Assembly (NCBI GenBank): GCA_025963775.1
Contig: JAOQAD010000003.1
Span: 1 to 64,000, forward strand
Direction: 5' to 3'
Origin: Bacteroidota bacterium
GTDB taxonomy: Bacteria > Bacteroidota > Bacteroidia > 2-12-FULL-35-15
DNA: 64,000 bases
Shown: piece after piece, positions 27,689 to 36,094 of the stretch
Layout of the letters: every line of letters begins with the position of its first letter
How positions within the stretch are numbered: position 1 is the stretch's first letter
The notes under the pieces: generated by a model
What the model was told of the DNA's origin: nothing
Database searches by the model: none
Seen by the model: the letters and a program-made list of their open reading frames with translations, nothing else
Position numbers and translations under genes: made by a program

Positions 27689-28927
27689 TTTGATCCCATA
27701 CTCATTGATCTTCCTGTAAAGTGTCCTTTCGGAGATTCCCAGTTCCTTCGCAGCATTCTTCCGTTTTCCCTTATGTTTGATCAGCGCTTTTTTGATCATG
27801 TCTTCTTCAATTTCCTGCAGCGATAATGTTTCTTCCACTTCGATCACATGGCCCGGAGATTCATCTTTTTGTTTCAGCAATGTCGGAGATGTAGTATTAT
27901 TATAACCAAGCTGGATAGTAGTTTCCGGGCTGCCGACATCCTGGAAAAGCTTTTTGATCAGCTGTGCATTCTCAGGTTGGAAATCCTGGTTCAGCTGGTT
28001 GTCATTTTCAATCAGGTCGACCACGATCTTTTTCAGGTCCATCAGGTCTTTCTTCATATCGAACAGCACTTTGTAAAGGATGTCGCGTTCGTTGAAATCG
28101 TTGCCGGCAGTTGAGCTGCTTGCCAGTACTGGCAATTGCGCCGTCTGGTGGATCGGCAGGTATTTGATCAGCGTGTCCGCTGAAATGTCCCGCTGACGCT
28201 CGATCACAGAGATCTGCTCCGTGATGTTCTTTAGCTGGCGCACATTTCCCTGCCAGTAATAATTCGAAAGGATCTGTTCTGCATTCTCATCCAGCTTGAT
28301 CGTCGGCATCCGGTATTTCGCGGAAAAGTCCGAAGCAAATTTTCTGAACAACAAGTGAATGTCCTGCTTGCGCTCGCGCAGCGGCGGGACAATAATAGGG
28401 ACCGTGTTCAAACGGTAAAAAAGATCCTCGCGGAATTTGCCTTTTTCAATCGCCTGCTGGATGTTCACGTTGGTGGCAGCCACTACGCGCACATCTGTTT
28501 TCAGGACTTTTGAGGAGCCCACTTTGATGAACTCGCCGCTTTCAAGCACACGCAGCAAACGTGCCTGTGTGGCCATTGGCATTTCCGCAACTTCATCGAG
28601 AAAGATGGTACCGCCGTTCGCCACTTCAAAATATCCTTTGCGTGCTTCATGCGCACCTGTAAACGATCCTTTCTCATGTCCGAACAGTTCCGAATCGATC
28701 GTTCCTTCCGGGATCGCACCGCAGTTCACTGCAATGTATTGCCCGTGCTTGCGTGCGCTCAGGCTGTGAATGATCTGCGGGAATACTTCCTTACCCGTTC
28801 CGCTTTCGCCGGTGATTAAAACCGTCAGGTCCGTTGGTGCAACCTGCTTTGCTATATCAATTGCGCGGTCGAGTGCAGTGGCGCTGCCGATGATCCCAAA
28901 CCTGTTTTTAATTTCCTGTATACTCAT
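27686..28927 (-). CDS. Sigma-54-dependent activator without a sensor domain
   Basis: A 413-residue bacterial enhancer-binding protein. The AAA+ domain begins almost at the N-terminus: Walker A ITGESGTGKE near residue 38, the sigma-54 contact loop GSFTGA (a GAFTGA variant), and Walker B GGTIFLDEVAEM. A roughly 110-residue linker with no domain I recognise leads to a Fis-type helix-turn-helix (AAKELGISERTLYRKINEYG). No receiver, GAF or PAS domain precedes the ATPase, so activity may be set by abundance or by a partner protein. It lies 7 bases after a small unknown gene and upstream of lptE, the TPR-like gene and secG. Confidence 0.92.
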   Translation of the reverse strand: MSIQEIKNRFGIIGSATALDRAIDIAKQVAPTDLTVLITGESGTGKEVFPQIIHSLSARKHGQYIAVNCGAIPEGTIDSELFGHEKGSFTGAHEARKGYFEVANGGTIFLDEVAEMPMATQARLLRVLESGEFIKVGSSKVLKTDVRVVAATNVNIQQAIEKGKFREDLFYRLNTVPIIVPPLRERKQDIHLLFRKFASDFSAKYRMPTIKLDENAEQILSNYYWQGNVRQLKNITEQISVIERQRDISADTLIKYLPIHQTAQLPVLASSSTAGNDFNERDILYKVLFDMKKDLMDLKKIVVDLIENDNQLNQDFQPENAQLIKKLFQDVGSPETTIQLGYNNTTSPTLLKQKDESPGHVIEVEETLSLQEIEEDMIKKALIKHKGKRKNAAKELGISERTLYRKINEYGIK

Positions 28928-28934
28928 TTGTTAA

Positions 28935-29258
28935 TTACGCTTTTTTGTAACCGATCGCCTGAAGGGAGCCGTTATCGTTTTCAATAACGTCAACCGAAAC
29001 TTTTTTTCCGACCAGCTTTTTTAATTCGATCTCTGTTTTTTGAGCCGTCCAGTGGCCCTGCCCATCATACCTGTCGGCCACATGCTGCATAATGGAAAAT
29101 GCTTTCTGCCTGCCCACCTGGTTCACTTCAATGGTATCCCACATGCGCCCCGTTTCATTCTGCAGCAGCACGATAAAATACTCCTCGCCGCTCATCGTCA
29201 CACGCTTCGATACATTTTTTATCTGGACCACCTGGCGCCCTGTTTTAAGATTTTCCAA
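28935..29258 (-). CDS. Small conserved-looking protein, function unknown
   Basis: A 107-residue soluble protein (VVQIKNVSKRVTMSGEEYF, IVLLQNETGRMWDTIEVN, VADRYDGQGHWTAQ, LVGKKVSVDVIEND). It has no signal peptide or membrane segment and seems to be mixed alpha/beta. I do not recognise the family. The start appears to be a TTG, because no in-frame ATG lies near. It is probably translated with the sigma-54 activator that starts 7 bases downstream, so a regulatory partner role is possible but unproven. Confidence 0.6.
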   Translation of the reverse strand: MENLKTGRQVVQIKNVSKRVTMSGEEYFIVLLQNETGRMWDTIEVNQVGRQKAFSIMQHVADRYDGQGHWTAQKTEIELKKLVGKKVSVDVIENDNGSLQAIGYKKA

Positions 29259-29302
29259 TGCTTTATGATGCTGTTAATTTTATTTTTTATTCCTGCAATT
29301 GC

Positions 29303-29354
29303 CACGGCCTTTAGGCCGTGGAGGTAATGCGGATCATAAGATGGGCTTTAGCCC
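29303..29354. repeat. REP-like palindrome pair, second copy
   Basis: CACGGCCTTTAGGCCGTG (29303-29320) and GGGCTTTAGCCC (29343-29354) repeat the pair found at 22118-22171, with one base change in the first palindrome and a shared GGAT(C) linker word. It sits in the 131-base gap between the small unknown gene and miaB. Confidence 0.8.
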
Positions 29355-29389
29355 AATCTTTTACTACAGCAAGCCTTGTTTAAAGAACG

Positions 29390-30820
29390 TTATACTGCTT
29401 TCCCGATCAATGTTGCGCCCGTACAGGTTTCCGCCAGCACATTCACATAATCGCCCGGCTTGAAATTCTCTTTCGGAAAAACCACAACAGTGCTCTGCGA
29501 ATTTCTTCCGAAAAGCTTGTCTTCCGATTTTTTTGAAACGCCTTCAACCAGTACCCTGTGAACTTTACCAACACCCTGCTTCGTCCGGATAGCCGAGTGT
29601 TTCAGCTGAAGATCCACAATTTCCGCAAGCCTCCTGCTTTTCACTCCGGCAGGAACATCATCCTTGTATTTACGCTCTGCAAGTGTTTTCGGGCGCTCGC
29701 TGTAGGCGAACATGTATCCGAAATCGTATTGCACGGCTTCCATCAGCGACAGCGTATCCTGGTGCTCTTCCTCCGTTTCAGAACAGAAGCCCGTAATGAT
29801 GTCCATCGAGATCCCTGCATCAGGGACAATTCTCCTGATCGCATCGATCCGGCTCAGATACCATTCACGCGTATAGCCGCGGTTCATCATTTCCAGGATG
29901 CGTGTGTTTCCCGATTGAACAGGGAGGTGGATGTAACTGCAGATATTATCGTATTTCGCGATGGTGTAAAGCACATCATCGGTCATGTCTTTCGGATGCG
30001 AAGTGCTGAAACGTACACGCAGGTCGGGGTTCACAAGCGCAACCCTTTCCAGCAATTGCGAAAAGGTTGTTGCATTTTCCAGCTCTTCCTTCGAAGGGTT
30101 CTCTTTTTTCAATCCGCCCCCTGTCCAGAGGTACGAGTCCACGTTCTGCCCAAGCAGCGTAACTTCCCTGTATCCCTGGCTGAAAAGGTCTTTCGCCTCG
30201 TTCACGATCGTTTCCGGGTCACGGCTGCGTTCACGTCCGCGTGTGAACGGCACTACGCAGAAAGCGCACATGTTGTCGCAGCCCCGTGTAATGCTGATGA
30301 AGGCATTGATCCCGTTGCCGCCCAAACGCACAGGCGTTATATCCGCGTACGTTTCTTCTTTCGAAAGCAGCACGTTCACCGCTTTGTTGCCATCCTCCGC
30401 CGATTCGAGCAGGTTAGGAAGGTCGCGGTAAGCATCCGGCCCTACAACAATATCCACCAGTTTCTCTTCCTCGAGGAATTTTGCTTTCAGTCGCTCAGCC
30501 ATGCAGCCAAGCACACCCACGATCAGGTCGGGATTTGTTTTCTTAGCTTTTTTATATTCGGTCAGTCGCTGCCGTACACGCTGCTCAGCGCCTTCGCGGA
30601 TAGCGCAGGTGTTCACAAAGATCACATCCGCCTCGAAAAAATTCTGCGTGGTGGTATATCCCTGGTCCTTTAAAATGGAGGCAACGATCTCGCTGTCGGA
30701 AAAATTCATCGCACAGCCGTAACTTTCCAGGAACAGTTTCTTGCCGTTCCCTTTTACCGGCTCTTCGATCATCAGAGCTTCACCCTGTTTGCTTTCATCA
30801 ATTACTTTATTCTCGCTCAT
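29390..30820 (-). CDS. miaB: tRNA-2-methylthio-N6-dimethylallyladenosine synthase MiaB
   Basis: Radical-SAM methylthiotransferase acting on i6A37 of tRNA. From the ATG at 30820 the protein has 476 residues: an N-terminal UPF0004 domain with three iron-sulfur cysteines ([37 protein letters not shown]), a radical-SAM domain with CDNMCAFC after ITRG, and a C-terminal TRAM domain. The frame extends to a TTG at 30850, but a matched promoter box overlaps that part, which favours the ATG. All catalytic cysteines are present. Confidence 0.96.
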   Translation of the reverse strand: MSENKVIDESKQGEALMIEEPVKGNGKKLFLESYGCAMNFSDSEIVASILKDQGYTTTQNFFEADVIFVNTCAIREGAEQRVRQRLTEYKKAKKTNPDLIVGVLGCMAERLKAKFLEEEKLVDIVVGPDAYRDLPNLLESAEDGNKAVNVLLSKEETYADITPVRLGGNGINAFISITRGCDNMCAFCVVPFTRGRERSRDPETIVNEAKDLFSQGYREVTLLGQNVDSYLWTGGGLKKENPSKEELENATTFSQLLERVALVNPDLRVRFSTSHPKDMTDDVLYTIAKYDNICSYIHLPVQSGNTRILEMMNRGYTREWYLSRIDAIRRIVPDAGISMDIITGFCSETEEEHQDTLSLMEAVQYDFGYMFAYSERPKTLAERKYKDDVPAGVKSRRLAEIVDLQLKHSAIRTKQGVGKVHRVLVEGVSKKSEDKLFGRNSQSTVVVFPKENFKPGDYVNVLAETCTGATLIGKAV

Positions 30821-30838
30821 TTTCTTTTTAATGGATTG

Positions 30839-30868
30839 CAAAGGTAACAAAAATTAGTGTATGACAAA
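30839..30868 (-). promoter_or_regulatory. Promoter of miaB
   Basis: On the minus strand TTTTG/TTTG (complement of CAAA at 30865-30868) is followed after 18 bases by TACCTTTG (30846-30839), an exact TAnnTTTG match. Transcription would begin near 30833, leaving a leader of about a dozen bases before the ATG at 30820. Confidence 0.65.
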
Positions 30869-30945
30869 ATGGCGCAATTTGATATTCTGAAAAAAAATTT
30901 TGAAATTTTTATATATATATTTATATATATAGTTCCTGACAAATG

Positions 30946-30978
30946 CAAATCAAATTTGGAAAAATCAATTTTGATTTG
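30946..30978. promoter_or_regulatory. Inverted repeat between miaB and topA
   Basis: CAAATCAAA (30946-30954) and TTTGATTTG (30970-30978) form a perfect 9-bp inverted repeat with a 15-base centre in the divergent miaB-topA region. A run of alternating T and A lies at 30910-30931. The repeat could be an operator, but there is no further evidence. Confidence 0.35.
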
Positions 30979-31061
30979 TTTTCTTTGCAACGTTTTTCAG
31001 GAAAATGACCTCTCCTGAGATATTCTTTGTTTTTCATATTACTCTAACGAAAAGGAATTAA

Positions 31062-33515
31062 ATGAGCAAAAATTTAGTGATTGTTGAGTCCCCTGCTAAG
31101 GCAAAAACCATAGAAGGATTTTTAGGAGAAGGATATACGGTAAAATCAAGTTTCGGGCACGTCCGCGATCTTGCAAAGAAAGGGCTCGGGGTTGATATAG
31201 AAAACAAGTTCACTCCCAATTACGAGATCTCGCCCGACAAGGCAAAAGTTGTTGCCGAACTGAAAAAATTAGCAAAGGCGGCCGACATGGTTTGGCTCGC
31301 AACCGATGAGGACCGTGAAGGAGAGGCCATCTCCTGGCATCTCTACGAATCCCTTAACCTTACCGATGCAAAAACAAAACGCATCGTATTTCACGAGATC
31401 ACAAAGCCGGCAATAAAAAATGCGATCGCCAATCCGCGCACCATCGACAAACACCTTGTGGATGCACAGCAGGCACGAAGGATCCTCGACCGTCTGGTTG
31501 GTTTTGAATTATCGCCGGTGCTTTGGAAAAAAGTGCGTCCATCCCTGTCAGCAGGGCGTGTGCAGTCGGTAGCCGTTCGTTTGATCGTGGAGCGCGAACG
31601 TGAAGTGATGAGCTTCAAAAGCACATCTTCCTATAAAGTAGTTGCCAATTTCACCTCCGGAAACTCCAATATAAAAGCCGAGCTGAACAAGAAATTCGTT
31701 TCGCACGAAGAAGCAAAAGCATTTTTGCAGAAATGTGAAGCAGCTGATTTCACTATTGATACAATAGAAACAAAGCCTTCTAAAAAATCGCCTTCCGCAC
31801 CTTTTACAACATCTACATTGCAGCAGGAAGCAAGCCGTAAGCTTGGTTTTTCCGTTGCCCAGACAATGGTGGTTGCGCAGCGGTTGTATGAAAGCGGTAA
31901 GATCACCTACATGAGGACCGATTCCGTGAACCTTTCGGAAACAGCCATCAACCAGGCCAAGGCAGCCATCACCGGGAATTACGGTGAGAAATACCTCAAC
32001 ATCCGCCAGTACAAAACCAAATCAAAAGGCGCACAGGAAGCTCACGAGGCCATCCGTCCCACCTATATCGAGAACCAGACCATTGATGGCGATTCCGCCG
32101 ATAAGCGTTTGTATGACCTTATCTGGAAACGCACCATTTCCTCGCAGATGAGCGATGCCGAATTGGAAAAAACAACAGCAGTAATCACCGTTTCCGGCGC
32201 AACCGAAAAATTTGTTGCACAGGGTGAAGTGTTGAAATTTGACGGTTTCCTGAAAGTGTATCTCGAAGGAACCGATGAAGAAGATGAAGACAACCAGGAA
32301 GGGATGCTTCCGCCGATGAAAGTGGGCGAAAAGCTGGGCGTGAACGAGATCAATGCAACGCAGCGGTTCACGCATTATCCTGCACGGTACACCGAGGCAA
32401 GCCTTGTGAAAAAGCTCGAGGAGCTCGGTATCGGAAGGCCATCCACCTATGCGCCGACCATCTCCACCATTCAGAAGCGTGAGTACGTTGTGAAAGAGGA
32501 CAGGGAAGGAGTGGAAAGAAATTACAATGTGATCTCCTTGAAGAATAAACAGATCGCTGAAGAAGTGCGCACAGAGCGCACAGGAGCTGAAAAATCAAAA
32601 ATGTTCCCGACCGATATCGGCATGGTGGTGAATGATTTCCTGCTGAAGGAATTTCCACAGATCATGGATTTTAATTTCACTGCAAAAGTGGAAGAGGAGT
32701 TTGATGAGATCGCCGAAGGAAAGATCAACTGGACCAAAATGCTTGCTGATTTTTACAAGCCCTTTCATAAAAATGTAGAAGATACTTCTGAAAATTCGGA
32801 GCGCGCATCCGGCGAGCGTTTGTTGGGAGTTGATGCCGTAACAGGCAAGAACCTGTATGTACGGATCGGCCGCTTTGGCCCGATGGCACAGCTTGGAGAA
32901 GGCAACGATGAAAATAACAAGCCGAAATTTGCAAGCCTCAGAAAAGATCAGCGCCTCGATACCATCACCTTTGAAGAAGCGCAGGACCTCTTCAAGCTTC
33001 CGCGTGTTGCCGGCGAATTCGAAGATAAGGAAATGGTGGTGGCAATTGGCCGTTTCGGCCCGTATATCCGCCACAACAGTATTTTCGTTTCCCTGAAAAA
33101 GGAAGATGATCCGATGACCGTTTCAGCCGAACGTTGTGTGGAGCTCATTCTTGCAAAGCGCCAGGCAGAGATCGATAAGTACATCAAAACATTCCCTGAG
33201 AATCCCGAAGTGCAGTTACTCAACGGGCGTTGGGGCCCTTACCTCGTGATCGGGCAGAATAATTTCAAGCTTCCGAAAGGGATCGATCCGAAAGCATTGA
33301 CCCTGCAGGAATGCCTCGATATTGCCGCAGACCCTAAGAACGCAAGCAAAGGAAACCGCTTCAAGAAAAAAACGGTGGAGAAAAAACCGTTCAAGCAGGC
33401 AGCAGCCAAAAAAGCGTCTCCGAAAAAAGCAGCACCTAAGAAAGCAGCCAAAAAATCTGCAAAGAAGGCTGCGCCTAAAAAAGCGGCGAAAAAAGCAGCT
33501 CCTAAAAAAGTTTAA
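31062..33515 (+). CDS. topA: DNA topoisomerase I (type IA)
   Basis: Relaxes negative supercoils by cutting one strand through a tyrosine. The 817-residue protein opens with a TOPRIM domain (LVIVESPAKAKTIEGFLGEG; the acidic motif ATDEDREGEAISWHL), has the catalytic tyrosine in ITYMRTDSVN near residue 283, and the GIGRPSTYAPTIS motif. The C-terminal part has topoisomerase repeats around RIGRFGPMAQLGEG and AIGRFGPYIRH, without the four-cysteine zinc fingers of E. coli TopA. The last 45 or so residues are a lysine/alanine/proline-rich tail resembling histone H1, likely to add non-specific DNA binding. Confidence 0.96.
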   Translation: MSKNLVIVESPAKAKTIEGFLGEGYTVKSSFGHVRDLAKKGLGVDIENKFTPNYEISPDKAKVVAELKKLAKAADMVWLATDEDREGEAISWHLYESLNLTDAKTKRIVFHEITKPAIKNAIANPRTIDKHLVDAQQARRILDRLVGFELSPVLWKKVRPSLSAGRVQSVAVRLIVEREREVMSFKSTSSYKVVANFTSGNSNIKAELNKKFVSHEEAKAFLQKCEAADFTIDTIETKPSKKSPSAPFTTSTLQQEASRKLGFSVAQTMVVAQRLYESGKITYMRTDSVNLSETAINQAKAAITGNYGEKYLNIRQYKTKSKGAQEAHEAIRPTYIENQTIDGDSADKRLYDLIWKRTISSQMSDAELEKTTAVITVSGATEKFVAQGEVLKFDGFLKVYLEGTDEEDEDNQEGMLPPMKVGEKLGVNEINATQRFTHYPARYTEASLVKKLEELGIGRPSTYAPTISTIQKREYVVKEDREGVERNYNVISLKNKQIAEEVRTERTGAEKSKMFPTDIGMVVNDFLLKEFPQIMDFNFTAKVEEEFDEIAEGKINWTKMLADFYKPFHKNVEDTSENSERASGERLLGVDAVTGKNLYVRIGRFGPMAQLGEGNDENNKPKFASLRKDQRLDTITFEEAQDLFKLPRVAGEFEDKEMVVAIGRFGPYIRHNSIFVSLKKEDDPMTVSAERCVELILAKRQAEIDKYIKTFPENPEVQLLNGRWGPYLVIGQNNFKLPKGIDPKALTLQECLDIAADPKNASKGNRFKKKTVEKKPFKQAAAKKASPKKAAPKKAAKKSAKKAAPKKAAKKAAPKKV

Positions 33516-33591
33516 AATAAAAACAACCCGTTCTCCTGTATCTTTTTTAACACCCCGGTGTTATAAGTTTAAAGATACAAGGGAAGGGCAT

Positions 33592-33680
33592 ACAAATTTG
33601 CATTTCGTAAATTCGTACAAACAATTTGTAATTCGTATAGATTCGTATTTCGCAGGAAATACAAATTCGCATTTCGCAGG
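33592..33680 (+). repeat. ATTCGTA/TTTCGCA short repeats upstream of the arginase-fold gene
   Basis: Within 89 bases the words ATTCGTA, TTTCGTA, ATTCGCA, TTTCGCAGG and ACAAATT recur, with TTTCGCAGG at two sites 22 bases apart. The array ends about 15 bases before the ATG at 33695. No stem with a T run is evident. Confidence 0.6.
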
Positions 33681-33694
33681 CAAACCCTTTATCC

Positions 33695-34864
33695 ATGCAG
33701 GAATACTTTAGTCCTATTGACCTTTCCGAGCTAAGCGGCAACCGTTCGTACAACGATACGTCTTACGGTAAGATCATAAATAGTTATCAGCAGAACAGCG
33801 GCTTCCCGGATCTCAGCACAGTGCAGCTGGCCATCATCGGAGTGGAGGAGGATCGCAGGGCCATTAACAATGAAGGCTGCGGGCTTGCTGCAGATTACGT
33901 AAGAGAAAACTTATACCATTTGTTCCAGGGCGGATACGCCGCAAAGATCGCCGATCTCGGGAACATCCGGAAAGGAAATACAATTGAAGATTCATACTTT
34001 GCTTTAACTGACGTTCTTTCACAATTACTGAAAAAAAACATCATTCCCATCGTGATCGGGGGAGGGCAGGATCTCACATACTGCAACTACCTTTCCTACC
34101 AGAAAATGGAGCAGACCATCAACATCGTTTCGGTGGATTCATCCTTCGATATCGGTGATGGCGACAAGGAACTGAACTCGCAGAGCTACCTCAGCAAGAT
34201 CATCCTGCACAAGCCGAACATACTGTTCAACTACAGCAACATTGGTTACCAGACCTATTTTGTTGAGCAGAATGCGATCGAGCTCATGGATAAGCTCTAC
34301 TTCGATGCACACCGCCTCGGACAAGTGAGGAAGAACATGGAGAATGTGGAACCGATCGTTCGTAATGCAGATGTGCTGAGCTTCGATATCTCCGCCATTC
34401 GCCAGGGCGATGCACCGGGTAACGGGAATGCATCACCCAATGGTTTCTATGGAGAGGAAGCCTGCCAGGTATGCCGCTATGCGGGAATGAGCGATAAGCT
34501 CTCATCGGTCGGCTTTTACGAGATCAACCCGGCCTTCGACAGCAACAGGCAAACGGTGCACCTCGTGGCACAGATGATCTGGTACTTCATCGACGGGTTT
34601 TATAACCGCAAGCAGGATTACCCGATCGTTGATAAATCGGAATACACGAAATACCGCGTATCCATTACGAACCACGAGCATGAGATCGTTTTTTACAAGA
34701 GCAACAAGAGCGACAGGTGGTGGATGGACGTGCCTTACCCGGTAAATCACCAGATCCGCTTCGAACGGCACCACATGGTTCCCTGCTCGTACAGTGACTA
34801 TGAGACGGCCTGCAGCGATGAGCTACCCGACAAATGGTGGCAGACATACCAGAAACTCGGCTAG
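33695..34864 (+). CDS. Arginase-fold (ureohydrolase) protein with a degenerate metal site
   Basis: A 389-residue protein of the arginase/agmatinase/formimidoylglutamase superfamily. The three metal-binding motifs can be placed, but half of the ligands are changed. GGGHD is GGGQD (Gln125 for His). The D-x-H-x-D motif is D148-S-S-F-D152 (Ser150 for His). The S-F-D-x-D motif is SFDIS (Ser233 for Asp, Asp231 kept). A two-manganese hydrolase should not work with these changes, so a binding, scaffold or other non-catalytic role is likely. It is often annotated formimidoylglutamase, which I would not accept here. The gene sits between topA and porP. Confidence 0.8.
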   Translation: MQEYFSPIDLSELSGNRSYNDTSYGKIINSYQQNSGFPDLSTVQLAIIGVEEDRRAINNEGCGLAADYVRENLYHLFQGGYAAKIADLGNIRKGNTIEDSYFALTDVLSQLLKKNIIPIVIGGGQDLTYCNYLSYQKMEQTINIVSVDSSFDIGDGDKELNSQSYLSKIILHKPNILFNYSNIGYQTYFVEQNAIELMDKLYFDAHRLGQVRKNMENVEPIVRNADVLSFDISAIRQGDAPGNGNASPNGFYGEEACQVCRYAGMSDKLSSVGFYEINPAFDSNRQTVHLVAQMIWYFIDGFYNRKQDYPIVDKSEYTKYRVSITNHEHEIVFYKSNKSDRWWMDVPYPVNHQIRFERHHMVPCSYSDYETACSDELPDKWWQTYQKLG

Positions 34865-34911
34865 TGGCGCGGCATAAATTTTTACCTATGAACAATAAAA
34901 TGTTTAAAAAA

Positions 34912-34942
34912 TTTGTTTTTATAAACATTATACTTAATTTAG
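34912..34942 (+). promoter_or_regulatory. Promoter of porP
   Basis: TTTG at 34912-34915 is followed after 19 bases by TAATTTAG (34935-34942), one base from TAnnTTTG. The spacing is the usual one for Bacteroidota housekeeping promoters. Transcription would begin near 34948, about 50 bases before the porP ATG. Confidence 0.55.
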
Positions 34943-34998
34943 CGACCTAACAACAACCAACAAGCAACACAAAACTGTTCACTTTTAAGAAGTAAAAC

Positions 34999-35961
34999 AT
35001 GAAAAAAACCCTTACTACTATTGCTTTATCGATTACCGGATTGGTAGCCTTTGCACAGCAGGATGCGCAATTCAGTATGAACATGTTTAATAAATTGTCG
35101 GTGAACCCGGGATATGCCGGAACAAGCCAGGCTTTATGCGGAACATTGTTGTATCGTGATCAGTGGGATAAATTCCCCGGAGCTCCTAAAACAGGGCTTT
35201 TTAGCCTTGACTACGGAAGGATCCTCGGCGGAGGGCTTGGTTTGACTGTGGACCAGGATCAGTTGGGTTTTGATAAAACATTAAAAGCGAAGCTGGCGTA
35301 TTCATACCATTTGAATTTAGGTTTTGGAACACTCGGTATCGGGCTTGATGCAGGTATGATCCAGAAATCGATCACCGGAAACTTCCTCGCACCAGACGGA
35401 ACAACGGCTGCAAACGGTACGGATCAGTCAATTCCATGGAACGGGACATCTGCTACAACATACGATGTTGGTTTCGGAGCTTATTTTACAAACAGCAAAT
35501 TGTATTTGGGGATCTCTTCACTGCACCTTCCGGGACAAACATTATCAAGCTCCGGGACGGCAAATGTAGCTTACTCATTTCAGTACCAGATGGCACGTCA
35601 CTATTTTATCATGGCAGGTTACAAATTTGACCTGACCCCGGATTTCAGCATCACGCCTGGTATCCTTGCTAAATCGGATGCGTCATCAACACAGGTTGAT
35701 ATCAACATCCTTGCGAAATACAAGAACATGATCTTTGTAGGAGCTTCATATCGTTTAACAGATGCGATCCCTGTAATGGCAGGTTTGGAGTGGCCGTTGA
35801 AAAGCGGAAGGTCAACAGTTAAAGTTGGTTACTCTTACGACATTACCTTATCCGCTATCAAAAAATACAACAGTGGAACACACGAAGTAATGTTAGGTTT
35901 CTGTCAGAAATTTGTAAAACCGCCGCATAAACAAAGTCACCAAAACGTAAGGTTCCTTTAA
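34999..35961 (+). CDS. PorP/SprF family type IX secretion membrane protein
   Basis: A 320-residue outer membrane protein with a signal peptide (TTIALSITGLVAFAQQDAQ). The conserved start of the mature part (FSMNMFNKLSVNPGYAGTS, LCGTLLYRDQWDKFPGAP) and the repeated beta-strand patterns identify the PorP/SprF family, which helps outer membrane steps of type IX secretion and gliding. It is the first of the gld genes here, 133 bases upstream of gldK with an inverted repeat in between. Bacteroidota genomes have many PorP paralogues; next to gldKLMN this is the likely core copy. Confidence 0.93.
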   Translation: MKKTLTTIALSITGLVAFAQQDAQFSMNMFNKLSVNPGYAGTSQALCGTLLYRDQWDKFPGAPKTGLFSLDYGRILGGGLGLTVDQDQLGFDKTLKAKLAYSYHLNLGFGTLGIGLDAGMIQKSITGNFLAPDGTTAANGTDQSIPWNGTSATTYDVGFGAYFTNSKLYLGISSLHLPGQTLSSSGTANVAYSFQYQMARHYFIMAGYKFDLTPDFSITPGILAKSDASSTQVDINILAKYKNMIFVGASYRLTDAIPVMAGLEWPLKSGRSTVKVGYSYDITLSAIKKYNSGTHEVMLGFCQKFVKPPHKQSHQNVRFL

Positions 35962-36021
35962 TAAAAAAGCTTTTTGTAACCTTATCTGATTACTATCGTT
36001 TAAACTACCCTGTTTTCTTCT

Positions 36022-36056
36022 GAAATCATCATACTTTATATATGTATGATGATTTC
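36022..36056. promoter_or_regulatory. Perfect 13-bp inverted repeat between porP and gldK
   Basis: GAAATCATCATAC (36022-36034) and GTATGATGATTTC (36044-36056) pair without mismatch around a 9-base TTTATATAT centre. No T run follows on either strand, so it is not a standard terminator. It may be an operator, an mRNA-processing hairpin or a stability element that separates porP from gldK. Confidence 0.7.
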
Positions 36057-36094
36057 TGACAAAAAGGGGTTTAATATAAATTAAAACAAAAAAC

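Noticed and set aside
29558-30673. Long open frame (about 370 codons) antisense to miaB
   Set aside because: It lies wholly opposite a clearly conserved gene, its product is rich in Arg, His, Phe and Val with no motif, and it arises from the codon bias of miaB.
30910-30931. Replication origin or AT-rich unwinding element near topA
   Set aside because: Only a short TA run; no DnaA-box cluster, dnaA or dnaN nearby.
33695-34864. Active formimidoylglutamase or arginase
   Set aside because: Three of six metal ligands are replaced, so catalytic annotation is not supported.
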